From contig CM060947.1 of the NCBI GenBank assembly GCA_030765055.1, positions 221,678,795-221,742,794 of the forward strand: 64,000 nt of DNA, in the 5' to 3' direction. The position numbers and the translations under genes were made by a program. The notes under the pieces are model-generated. The model had not been told where the DNA came from. It saw only the letters and a program-made list of their open reading frames with translations, and ran no database searches. Origin of the DNA: Mantis religiosa. Taxonomy: Eukaryota; Arthropoda; Insecta; Mantodea; Mantidae. Positions 1 to 9,474 of the stretch are shown piece after piece. Within the stretch, counting starts at the first letter, position 1; the number at the start of each line of letters is the position of its first letter.

Positions 1-820
1 CAACTTCCACAATTTTCCAAATTTCCGTTTGTACGCCAGCATTGATTTATCAAGTCGTTGTAGACGGCACCCGCAATGTTGGCCATACTGGGAAGGCAGT
101 TGGCAATAAGCTGCTAATATTTCTCTGCTAAGCCTACGTGCAAGATTTTATCTAAGCCATTTTACTGAGGCTTAACAGCGGTCCTCCAATATCCAAACCA
201 ATGAATCTGATATTATCTTGAGGTGGGTAACATTTTCCACATGTGTTGCAGGAAATTTCCGTGCAGGAGTGATTAATCTCCCGGAGAAGCATGCACGAGT
301 TTTAATTAAATCCTAACATTTCCGAGCCAGATTCCGGGGCTCGTATGGTGGGCAGTAATTTTTTTAAAGAAAATAATTGAGTAAATGGGATTAGCTTTGT
401 CTGGAGAGAGAGTGAGAGAGGGAGGGAGTGCGAGGAGAGAGAATGTGTAATTAAGTCATCCCATGTGTGTTTCAAATTATTTTCATTGCTGTATTTCACT
501 AAACATGCAGAATGGGACCAAAAGCTAATAGAAAATGACTTCGTTTAATTTAAGGGACGATTAGCTTTTTTAAAGGCACACATACATATAAATAAAGCAC
601 ACATAGTTTCCCCTACAGAGTGCATTATTTTTATACAGAGTGACCCAAATGTTGGTAGGCAGATTGTGATATTTATATATTTAGATACTGGAAATGTTAG
701 GTTATAAACAGTTTGAGTTGGTAGTTGGTATAACGTTTGTATTCATATTCAGTTAAGAGTACACTTGTCAATGTGAGACAACTAACACAAAATTTGAAAT
801 GTATTTTTAATGTGTATATT
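1..820. other. AT-rich stretch, no gene seen
   Basis: I see no coding frame, RNA gene or repeat that I can name. There is a short GAGA-rich tract near 405-440. The open frames here are short and have no family-like sequence. Confidence 0.5.
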
Positions 821-1985
821 ACGGGGTGAACATAAAGTATCGATACATTTTCGAGAGAACGTAATATTAGATTCAAACAAATTTAGGTACTGTAAATCAT
901 ATGACATGGTAACACATAATCCAGGGACTTTTTTTTTCCTTAGTCTTACTCGATATGACCACCTTGTACTTCCATACTGGTTTTCCAGCGATGCACTGCT
1001 GCCTCAAACACATTTTTCCACCCTTGAAAGTGTGATTTTGCCAATTGCCTGCCTGATACGCTTCTTAAGAATCACAATGAAGGTGATTTTTACTTTGTAG
1101 ACTTGTTACTTCACGTGTCTGCATGCCAAACAGTCAGATCTGGAGAACGTGACTCCCATATGCGGTGTGAACCGCTGACAATCCATCTACGTGGGAATGC
1201 GGTATCCAGGTACTCCCGAACAGTCAGTGCGAAATGAGGAGGGGCTCCATCCTGTTGAAAAACTGCAGTTTCCAAAATGCCATCCTATTTAAATTGTGGT
1301 TGAAGGAACAGTTGTAGCATATCAAGGTACAAAATGCCTGTCACTGTTTGTTCTCCAAAGAAGAATGGCCCATACACCTTCGATTTTGACAGTCTTTACC
1401 ACACATTAAGTTTGGGATATTTCGATCCGACTCCATGATCATTTTTGGTTGTTTGTGTGGAACGTGGCCTCATTGTAAACAACACATTTTGCAACAAATT
1501 GGCTTCTTCAACTGCCCTCAACAGGTCGTGACACATTGCTTCGCGACATGTGTAGTCTTCCTGTTCCAGTGCATGTTGAATTTGGAAATGGTATGGCAAC
1601 TTTTTCAAAGTTAAACGCAGAATTTTGCACGCTGTCGATTGTGGTACACCCAACCTTCGACTTAAACTCCTGGTTGATGCTTTCGGACTTCTGGTCACCT
1701 GCTGTACAGTTTCATTGGTCACGCGGGGTCTCCCGAACGTTTCACGTCTTGCACACTGCCTGTACTTTGAAATTTCTGCATCAGTAGTCTGATATTTACC
1801 CTTGTAGGACCAAGTTTTTGGAATTTTCGTTCAAAATCCGTTTGAACTTCCTGATTAGTAAATCCCCTCAAATGTGCAGTAACAATAGTAATTCATTCTT
1901 CAGTTGACAGCATCCTTCATGTTTCCTGTAAAAGAAATTCAAAGTAAACTTTTCCTCAAAAATGGATCGGGACTTTATGCCGTAA
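821..1985 (-). mobile_element. decayed mariner-like DNA transposon
   Basis: A Tc1/mariner-type transposon on the minus strand, bounded by imperfect inverted ends. The left end (about 831-855) reads ATAAAGTatCGATaCATTTTcGAG and the reverse complement of the right end (about 1955-1979) matches it at roughly 20 of 24 bases. Between them lies a broken transposase. The exact outer edges and the expected TA duplication are not clear, so the boundaries are good to about 10 bp. Confidence 0.7.
1095..1790 (-). pseudogene. mariner-like transposase pseudogene
   Basis: Read on the minus strand this gives a helix-turn-helix region (SPKASTRSLSRRLGVPQST), a stretch with SKVYGPFFFGEQTVTG, then FQQDGAPPHF, REYLDTAFPRRWI and SPDLT. 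The order matches the insect mariner-like transposases in which these blocks surround the second and third catalytic acidic residues. The second Asp (QQDGAP) is still visible. The first (normally in an FSDE-like block) is not recognisable around VLFTMRP. Several frameshifts and stops separate the pieces. An intact copy would be about 330-350 residues and would cut and paste DNA at TA sites; this one cannot be active. Confidence 0.75.
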
Positions 1986-3404
1986 ATCTGCGATACGCCC
2001 AACGGCTTTACTACCCTTCCAAAACAAGTCATGCTAAGGATGGTGTACTCCGTCAAGTGTGAACCCGTAACTTAAGATAATATAGTAGTGGCATTCCTTC
2101 ATGAAACTCTGATTGCTAACAGTTACCTAAGCACATTGTAAAACCTATACTCTCGAACACAGATGATTCTTTGAGTTCTGTTTCCAACAAGATGGGATAC
2201 CTGTAATTTTGCTTAGCTGATCCGGAACTACCTTGAAACATTTTTTCTATTGGTCCCTTGTATCGCACGATGCGGTAGTATTGATGAGACGCCACATCCA
2301 ACCGATGTATAATCCATGGATTTGTTTACTCTGTCGGGGAGGTATCTTCAACATATTTCTGGAATCTGAGAGCCGACCTCATACAGCTGAATTAACTAAG
2401 GCGAAAGTTAAATGTTATGTGAATGACCGATCACCTGTTAGCACAAAAAATTAACCCTGTAAGTGCACTTCTCTTAAGCTGTTCGAATTTAGTAACCTTC
2501 TACAGTCAACAGGTGACGTTATTTCTGTCTTTCAGTTGGACTTAAACAATCGTTGTTGAATAGCCGCCTGCGAACTGACAATCCCGTGCGAGCAACTACC
2601 TGTCAATTTATCTGTTGCCAGGTAAAATATTAAAGTTCAGCTGTTATAGTTGTTCAATAGATTGTTGTCTATTATTTACTTATTAAAATTAAACAATTAA
2701 CTTCATCATTTCAGGTTAATGGACCATTAAGAAATATTTGGAATCGGGAAGATTCTGGCGGAGAGTGCACCTGAAAATTGAAAAGTAATTGAAATATCAA
2801 ATCTAAAGCACCGCACCAAAAGCGTAGATAATGCTTTTCGAAATCACTTGGTGTCTCGTGTGACCTCAAACTTCTCCAAAGAGCTTAGTTATAAAGCAAA
2901 TCCTTTTGTATTTAAGAATAATTTCATTAATGTAAAGTGAAATTCATTTGCACTTCACAATATTAATTTACTTCTATTTTCAATTTCAGTTCCGTTTACA
3001 TTTTAATTGTTTTCATATTTCGGAGAGTAGATGCGACCACGACTTACCTCAAGATGTGGTATAGTACAAGCCATTGATCCAGAGGATTACGGAGGAATCA
3101 TGGGAAGAGCGTCGTATTTGGATACAAGGATTAAAAGTTAACTGCTAGGAAGGGGCAAACTTTTGAAAGTAAAAATGTAATATTTCGGAGCTTGTTTTCA
3201 CCTTGTTGAAGTAACCATTGTCTTCATTCAATCAGGTTGAGCAGATTATTGCACAGAATTTGTGAAATTGAAACATATATAAGCAACCTAGTTTCAGGAA
3301 TTTTGCAGTACTTATTTCATAAAATCCGTTTACCAAATAAATTTAAGTTCTAAAATATTTGGTCTTTAATCCGTACTGCACCCTTTGTTATTTACAGAAT
3401 ATAT
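1986..3404. other. no gene recognised
   Basis: AT-rich sequence without recognisable coding sequence, tRNA-like segment or tandem repeat. Short frames on both strands overlap each other and show no family motif. Confidence 0.45.
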
Positions 3405-3791
3405 TGTCGCGAGCCCATTGTTGTTCGAGGCGGCACCGGTGACTAGTTCAAAGAGACAGGCGTGCAGTGTGTAGATGAAAGCTCGCCGAAACGGCGCGGG
3501 AGGGGAAGAGACGGATTTCTTGAGAGTTCCAGTTCTTTGTTCTAGCCGTTTCAATTGCTTATTACATTTCTGTAATGTGAGTAATCTATAAAAAGGCAGC
3601 CCGCCCGCCACAGGAGTCAGTCGGTAACTGAACTCGCGTGCGTAAACAGCTGTATCGATGACCTTGCAAGTTGTATTGTGTATGTGACGCCATTCTGGAC
3701 CGCTGTGTACGAAGTTTACTTCTACGGAAATAAAGTGAAATTTTTGGTGTTGTAACCTGCACTTTTGATTTCACGAACCCATAAGGTCACA
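3405..3791 (+). repeat. solo gypsy-type LTR
   Basis: A 387-bp LTR with no internal region beside it. It starts TGTCGCGAG and ends GGTCACA, and is clearly related to the 3' LTR at 61948-62311 (shared AAAAAGGCAGCC, GTCAGTCGGTAA, AAGCAGCTGT-like and CACGAACCCA blocks). It is flanked by ATAT on the left and ATGT on the right, a 4-bp duplication with one mismatch. It carries a TATA box, an initiator and an AATAAA signal near 3730. Solo LTRs arise when the two LTRs of an element recombine and delete the interior. Confidence 0.85.
3587..3622 (+). promoter_or_regulatory. LTR promoter: TATA box and TCAGTC initiator
   Basis: TATAAAAA at 3587-3594 is followed 32 bp later (start to initiator A) by TCAGTC at 3617-3622, which matches the arthropod initiator consensus TCAGT(Y). 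The same pair of blocks is kept in the related LTR at 61948-62311, which supports a real RNA polymerase II start site at the U3/R border. Confidence 0.65.
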
Positions 3792-3887
3792 ATGTTTCCC
3801 ATGTGGAGAAAAATTGGCAGCGAATACTGTCCGTACTAATTATGGCACGATCACTTCAGGGTTAACATTCACTGTCACTGTCAATAT

Positions 3888-4005
3888 TGTGACTTTGTGG
3901 GTTCGTAGAATTAAAAGTCTCGTTTGCAGAAATTTAAAATGTTTTTATTAACAGTAAATAGTACTTTGTACACCGCTTGCAGCAGCGGGGAACAGCTCTT
4001 ATAGT
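3888..4005 (-). repeat. truncated gypsy-type LTR end
   Basis: The sequence starting at 3888 (TGTGACTTTGTGGGTTCGTA) is the reverse complement of the LTR 3' end seen at 46583 and 49833, including a GCAGAAATT block. Homology fades after about 100 bp, so only the 3' tip of the LTR remains. It lies about 100 bp from the solo LTR at 3405-3791, in the opposite direction. Confidence 0.65.
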
Positions 4006-4014
4006 TACTAGCCA

Positions 4015-4497
4015 GTTAAATATCCTGAGGTGCTTCTGGACACTCGACTTACTTGGAACGACCACATCTGTGGGTCTGTTACACTTGCATTTGCCCGGCT
4101 CACAAAACTGTATCCGTTACTCAACAGCCGCACCTCACTTGTTTATGAATCCTTCCTTCCTTACACATCTCTAGTCAGTCCCATTTTTACCTATGCAGCT
4201 CCAGTCTGGGGTGGTACCAGCAAGAGTAATATCCGCTGACTGCAGGTATTACAAACCAGGGTGCTGCGTACAGCTACAAATGCTCCATGGTTCATCAGAA
4301 ACCAACAACTTCATCACAAGGTTGGTCTTCTTCCCGTTCACCAGTACATCCTCCGGCTGGCACCATCTTCAGGAGGTCCCTGGAATGTTACCTACAATCT
4401 CGGCGTTCACACTCACCAACCACCTCGCCTCAAGTGCAGACTGCCACAAGATCTTCTCCTGAGTGACCTCTCCAGTACAGACGACCCAGGCGAGTGA
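4015..4497 (+). pseudogene. Jockey-like LINE, C-terminal end of ORF2
   Basis: A reading frame with only one internal stop (TGA at 4237-4239) gives VLLDTRLTWNDHI, LTKLYPLLNSR, YAAPVWGG and LRTATNAPWFIRN. These blocks follow the reverse-transcriptase domain in Jockey-clade non-LTR retrotransposons. The 5' part, including the catalytic domain, is missing, as usual for a 5'-truncated copy. I saw no poly(A) tail or duplication directly after it. The family call rests on the block order and the LDxRLTW and APVWG motifs. Confidence 0.75.
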
Positions 4498-4499
4498 TA

Positions 4500-5500
4500 A
4501 CTATCAGACTTAAAGTCCTCAATTTGTGTTAGAGTGATCCTGTGATATTTACCTGGAGGAGTCATTCACGGCAACCTCAGTTGTTATGTGTACTGTTACT
4601 AAGTGTCTCAATAACAAACATGTGTAAAACATTCTTGCTAATCAATGGATGATGATAATAATAAAAATAAAACTTGTATCAGTAAAAATGACGTGACATA
4701 CACAAACCACAGTCTAGGCTTCAAGTTCATCTCAGTCCTCTGCCACAGCTGCACAACATATTCAACTCGACTCACTAGCAACTGACTAGTAACTAACACT
4801 TTGAGGGTTTTTATACCTCCAGTCATCTTTCTAGAAAGCTTCGATCGTCCGAAAACAATGACGATGGCAGCGAAAAATTCCAGTATCTGTCTATTTCTCT
4901 CTCTATTTCTTTCTCTCTCGGCAAGCGTCCAACTCGCGCACCACTATCTGTCTCTTTCTTTCCTGCTCACGCATGCCCGGTGCGGCGGCTCTAACCAACA
5001 ATGGATCGGCACACATTTTGTGAAATTCGGTCACTTTATATACCATCGGCGCCTACACTAGATCTACGATAAAATGGCATATTACGACATGCGAAGATAC
5101 CACGGTGTCTTCCCTGATTATCACATACCATGTGAGGTAAGGAGGTAATGGGAGTAGCTCGATGGCTTACCGGCAAAGGTGGCTGGAAATAATGAAGAGT
5201 TGATCTTCAGAGAAGTAACTCTAGTTACTTTAATTTCTATAAGTGATGTTGCTATTCTACATTCGACCAAGAATGTGTGCAAGAGCTATAATTAGCTATA
5301 TGTTACGTTTGCGAAGATTGCCAGTTTTAAAATAAAGAGACTATTGAACGAAGCGACTCATAGCCCGTGTGGTGCCTTTTACCTTCCACCTCAAAAGTTT
5401 GGGACTTGGAATATCATAAGCCGACGTTAAAACGTAGCTGACAATATACAGACGCTAATTGTTGGGTATTGTTGTATACCTACACCAATTTGTCCAACGA
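4500..5500. other. possible LTR-like sequence, otherwise unassigned
   Basis: The segment 4800-5000 has a TATACCTCC motif (a TATA box if read on the minus strand), a TTTCTAGAAAG palindrome and a CT-rich stretch, resembling the layout near 44600-44720. An AATAAA signal at 5332 precedes a GC-richer segment. This could be an LTR of another family, but I found no matching ends or duplications. Confidence 0.25.
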
Positions 5501-6700
5501 AACTAAAATAGAAGAACGTAAAATGTAAGAGTTACATAATATTTAGGACTTCTTCAGAATTTTTACTTTTCAACATAATCTCCTTGTAACTTCTCCCAGC
5601 GACGCTCTCATCTCTATAACCCTCCAAATGGTACTCGGTGTTTTTCTTTGCAAAATAATTGTTCACGTAGGTGATCGCCTCCTTATCTGACGAAAATCTC
5701 TGACCTCAGAGCGCAATTTTCAGATGAGGGAACAAAAAGTATTTGCTTGGGGCTAGGTCTGGGGAGTAAGGCGGATGGTCAAGCAGTTCAAACCGTAATT
5801 CGTGGACTTTCGCCATTGCAACCGCTGAGGTGTGAGACGGTGTGTTTGCTTGGTGAAACAGGATGTACTTTTTCTTCAAATTTGGCCGTTTTTCTACCAA
5901 TTCTGGCATAAGCTTGTCAAGTAATGATACGTTGTATGCTCCTGAATCGGTTTTTCCTATTTAAAGATAATTGATTAAAACAGAACCATTCGCCATCACT
6001 TTCCCAACCGAAAAAGAACAGTTTTTGCTTTTTATTTTTGGAGCCGATTCCTCCTTTGCAGTCCACTGATTGCACTGTGCTTTTGTTTCGCCCGTATAAT
6101 GGTGTATCCAAGTTTCATCTAAAGTAATTAATCGGCGACAAAACTCGGATTTATTGCGCCTAAACTGCGCCAACAGAGCGTTGGAAATGTTCATTCGAAC
6201 ACGTTTTTGGTCTAACGTAAGCAAAAGCGGCACCCAACGCGCGGACAGCTTTCTCGTGTCTAAATGTTGATTTAATATATGACAAACAAGTTGTTTTGAC
6301 ATGATCATAGCCTCTGCTATTCCTCTTATTTTAATTCGGCGGCCATCTAGCACAATTTGCTGAACTTTGGCGATGTTTTCGTCGGTAGTTGCAGGTTTGG
6401 ATGTCGCGAACGTTCATCGTCTGCCAAGCTCTTACGGCTAAGTTTAAATTCAGCTGCCCAAAATTGCACTGTGGTAAATGATGATGCGGAGTCCCCATAC
6501 ACAGAATTTAACTCATCTTTGATTTGCGTGGACGTATTGAGTTTCAAAAACAAATATCAAATGACAGCTCGATGCCCGATTTTGTCCAGTTTCATGAAAA
6601 CGCTCACATCAACTCACTCAAACGTCTGTAACATAACAACGGACCTGAAACTTTGGTGAATAACTATCAACAGATGAACAACGAAATTCACTAACTTTTA
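5500..6700 (-). mobile_element. mariner DNA transposon relic
   Basis: The span holding the transposase pseudogene plus its short untranslated flanks. I could not find the terminal inverted repeats or the TA duplication, so the limits are approximate. Confidence 0.6.
5545..6630 (-). pseudogene. mariner transposase pseudogene, two catalytic Asp lost
   Basis: Read on the minus strand, nearly the whole transposase is present in order: an N-terminal helix-turn-helix block (STQIKDELNSVYGDSASS, VQFWAAEFK), the linker LDGRRIKIRGIAEA, SARWVPLLLT, the first catalytic block TLDETW (6109-6126), GKVMANG, then FHQANTPSHTSAVAMAKVHEL and PYSPDLAPSKYFLFPHL, ending near YFAKKNTEY. In D,D34D mariners the second Asp is in HQDN and the third in APSD. 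Here they read QAN and PSK, so both are lost. A few stops and frameshifts also break it. Family length is about 345 residues, close to the span here. Confidence 0.88.
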
Positions 6701-8270
6701 TTTACGGGTGTTGCGATTTTCATGTTGAGGTCGGAAATTTTTCAGACCACACTCGTACAAAAAGAATTAGAAGGGAAAATTTTTTCCCATTTGCCCACTG
6801 TTTTGTATGCCACGTATATAATGTCATATATAATCTGTGCGTACATATACATAGATAAGTATTTTATCTCTACCATACAATGTAATATACTATATAGGTA
6901 ATTTAAACTTGTTTTAGTTAAATGAAGTGTTCCTTTTTTCCTTATGTTTGCAATAGGAGAAGGGAAGAAAGCGAACATCCAAACCTCCACCAGAAATTCC
7001 TTAAACTAGAGACCAAAATTTATGAAAGACAGCATTTCAGGTAATTATAGTACTATATTTCAAATAAGTCTAATACAAAATTTAAATCAAGTCAAAGTAT
7101 TCTTCTACCGTATTTCTGAAGCGTTAGCGGTCGTGATCTTAATTTGTGTGTGGCAGAAGTTATCATCAGTCGGTGAGAAAACCGGAAACGTTCCTCACAG
7201 ACTGGTTATGTTACAGCAGTTGAATATCTTCAGTCTTACAGATATGTCTGACTGAGTTGTGATTAATCCCTCTTAGTCGCGCACTCTGGCTTATTCCTGG
7301 AGAATTATCTTCACTGCCTACTAAATCACCTTCCAGTTTTTCTGCTAACACGTAAGGAACATGATCTTTCACTTCTTTGCAGTCGTTAAGTCTCATATCA
7401 GGAGATCTCTTTGAAATATTCCCCAACGGTTGAGCATGTAAACTTAACCTAAAAACCAGTTTCCTTTAAATATTTTCATTAGTCAATTTTAGCCTAGTTC
7501 TCATTGATTAATCATACTTTTTTAACTCTGCCATATCCTCTTTCACCCTAACATTCTCTTTGTTGTTTCAACCCCACCCTCTGTCCTCCTTTTCCCCCTA
7601 TTGACCCTTTGTACAACTCTGCAAAATTTAGATTTGTAAGTATTAATATGCAATGCATTGTAATATTATGATATTTTATACCCAACCTTACATAAACTGT
7701 TATTGATCCTTCATTGAGAAATAGGAGGCTTACTCCACTTTACACGATTAGCTTTTTAAATTCCAATGACTAGTTATTTACATTTTATTCTTATCGTTCT
7801 TTATGAAATTATTGTGAAAATATAATGTAATGTTGTAAAATCCCAAATATTCATCTTAATGTACTCGTGCAGAAAATGCGAAATTTCGTTGGAGCGCCTG
7901 AATTCCTTAACGTCCCGACAACTTTCCAAGTTCTGTAAATGATTCATAGTTGATATTTCTTTGGTGCTAGAAGTATCCTTGGTCGAACATGTCTATCTGG
8001 ATGACTTACTGATCAGATGCTGACCTACTGATGCCAAGGTCACGGGTTCACTCCCGTCTCCGATCGATGATAACTAGGTGAGTTTAAAAGTCGTAGGTTT
8101 ACTGGTATTTACAAGAGTACTCTGAGACGACATTCCTTTGTTAACCCAGCAGCTCGGTTAAAACTGGTCAGGTAACTGTTTACATATGTATGATAAGTTT
8201 GAATGAATTTTACTCTCTTTTCGTTTCTATAGGCAGGCATTTAATAAAAAAAAAACTTCACTAAAATAAG
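6700..8270. other. no gene; weak tRNA-like segment near 8000-8080
   Basis: Mostly AT-rich unique-looking sequence. The segment 7990-8075 contains GGTCACGGGTTCACTCCCGT, which resembles a tRNA T-arm and B box, and may be the head of a decayed SINE. A pyrimidine-rich tract lies at 7540-7610. Confidence 0.35.
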
Positions 8271-8279
8271 ACCTCAAGT

Positions 8280-8515
8280 AAGACCTGAAGCTTTCCTGGC
8301 GACGAATACGCTCAAATTCTTCTCGGGCAACAAGCCAGGTGAAAAGATGATTAGATATCAATGTTTCGGGGGTGTGCATCTCTCCCATCATCAAGATGTT
8401 TATAAAATGTTATAACCACAAATGAAACACTGGATATAACACAACTATAAACAAAGACAAAACAATATCAAAATTCGCATTACTGAACAAAATACTGTTT
8501 TCAGTAAACTAAATT
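8280..8515 (-). repeat. Penelope-like element, 3' end fragment
   Basis: On the minus strand this matches the region downstream of the GIY-YIG frame at 38081-38250 (shared CAAGCCAGGTGAAAAGA, CTCCCATCATCA, AAACACTGGATATAA and AACTGTTTTCAGTAAA-type blocks). Only the 3' untranslated end is left. It keeps the hammerhead-like core described at 8331-8400. Confidence 0.75.
8331..8400 (-). ncRNA. hammerhead-like motif in Penelope tail (second copy)
   Basis: On the minus strand the order is TTGATGA (one change from CTGATGA), a GGG/CCC helix closing an AGAGATGCACA loop, GAAAC, a GAT/ATC hairpin and a final ATC triplet. The spacing matches the copy at 38085-38160. Pairing of helix II is kept although its sequence differs, but the first core base is changed, so cleavage activity is doubtful. 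Confidence 0.4.
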
Positions 8516-8542
8516 CATTAGTTACACCTAATGCCGAAACGC

Positions 8543-8544
<2 letters not shown>

Positions 8545-8592
<48 letters not shown>
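8545..8592. repeat. (TA)n microsatellite
   Basis: About 24 uninterrupted TA units. Confidence 0.97.
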
Positions 8593-8595
<3 letters not shown>

Positions 8596-8599
8596 AAAT

Positions 8600-9262
8600 A
8601 AGAATTAATGTACTTTTTAAACTGTTTGGGAAAAAAAGGTAAGGGAACTTCGAGAAAAATAATCACATCATTTAGTTTCAAATATGGTTCACTCATTTCT
8701 AAAGTCAGCATTTTGCCTTCTTAATTCAATTGTTTAGCACGTCCTAACAATAAACGTCATTAAGATATAATTAGGAAGTAAAGTGAGAGTCAGATTTTTG
8801 CTTGAGGGTTATTGAAATGGTTGGTATTCGGAAACTACATGATTATATGTAGTTGTAATACTAATCACTCAGAAATTTTTCTGCACAGCATTGATGAAAT
8901 AACATGCCTTTACTTTTTCATTGCCTGTACAATTGCAACATATGATAATGGAAGTTATGGAAATATATTTTATAGGATAGATTGCCGCTTTTTAAATGTT
9001 TGAGATAGTGCCTTATCTTGGCGATCAGTATATATTCCTTCATATAAAATATAAACCGTATTTGTTTTCACAATTTGCGGAATGTAGCAAATATTTATAT
9101 TCCTTGGAGAATTTTTTCTTCTTTACAGAATGATATTGTCAAATAAAATCGTTTAATGATTTATGACTTAAAATTAGAAGGCTTATATAGCTCAATCTCT
9201 GCCAAACAAATTGGGCTCTTTAATTGTGAAAGAACTATCAAAACCGGCGAGCGGTTTTGAAG
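8600..9262. other. no gene recognised
   Basis: AT-rich DNA between two microsatellites. I see no motif, tRNA-like head or transposon end. Confidence 0.45.
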
Positions 9263-9474
9263 TCACTCACTCACTCACTCACTCACTCACTCACTCACTC
9301 ACTCTCTCACTCACTCACTCACTCACTCACTCACTCACTCACTCACTCACTCACTCACTCACTCACTCACTCACTCACTCACTCACTCACTCACTCACTC
9401 ACTCACTCACTCACTCACTCACTCACTCACTCACTCACTCACTCACTCACTCACTCACTCACTCACTCACTCAC
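9263..9474. repeat. (TCAC)n microsatellite, about 53 units
   Basis: A 212-bp tetranucleotide array with a single visible interruption (CTCTCTCAC near 9301-9310). Because 4 is not a multiple of 3, the array stays open in all plus-strand frames and creates Ser-Leu-Thr-His translations that are not genes. Confidence 0.97.

Noticed and set aside
4640..5060. LTR of a second retrotransposon family
   Set aside because: TATA-like and CT-rich layout only; no TG/CA ends, no duplication and no second copy that aligns well.
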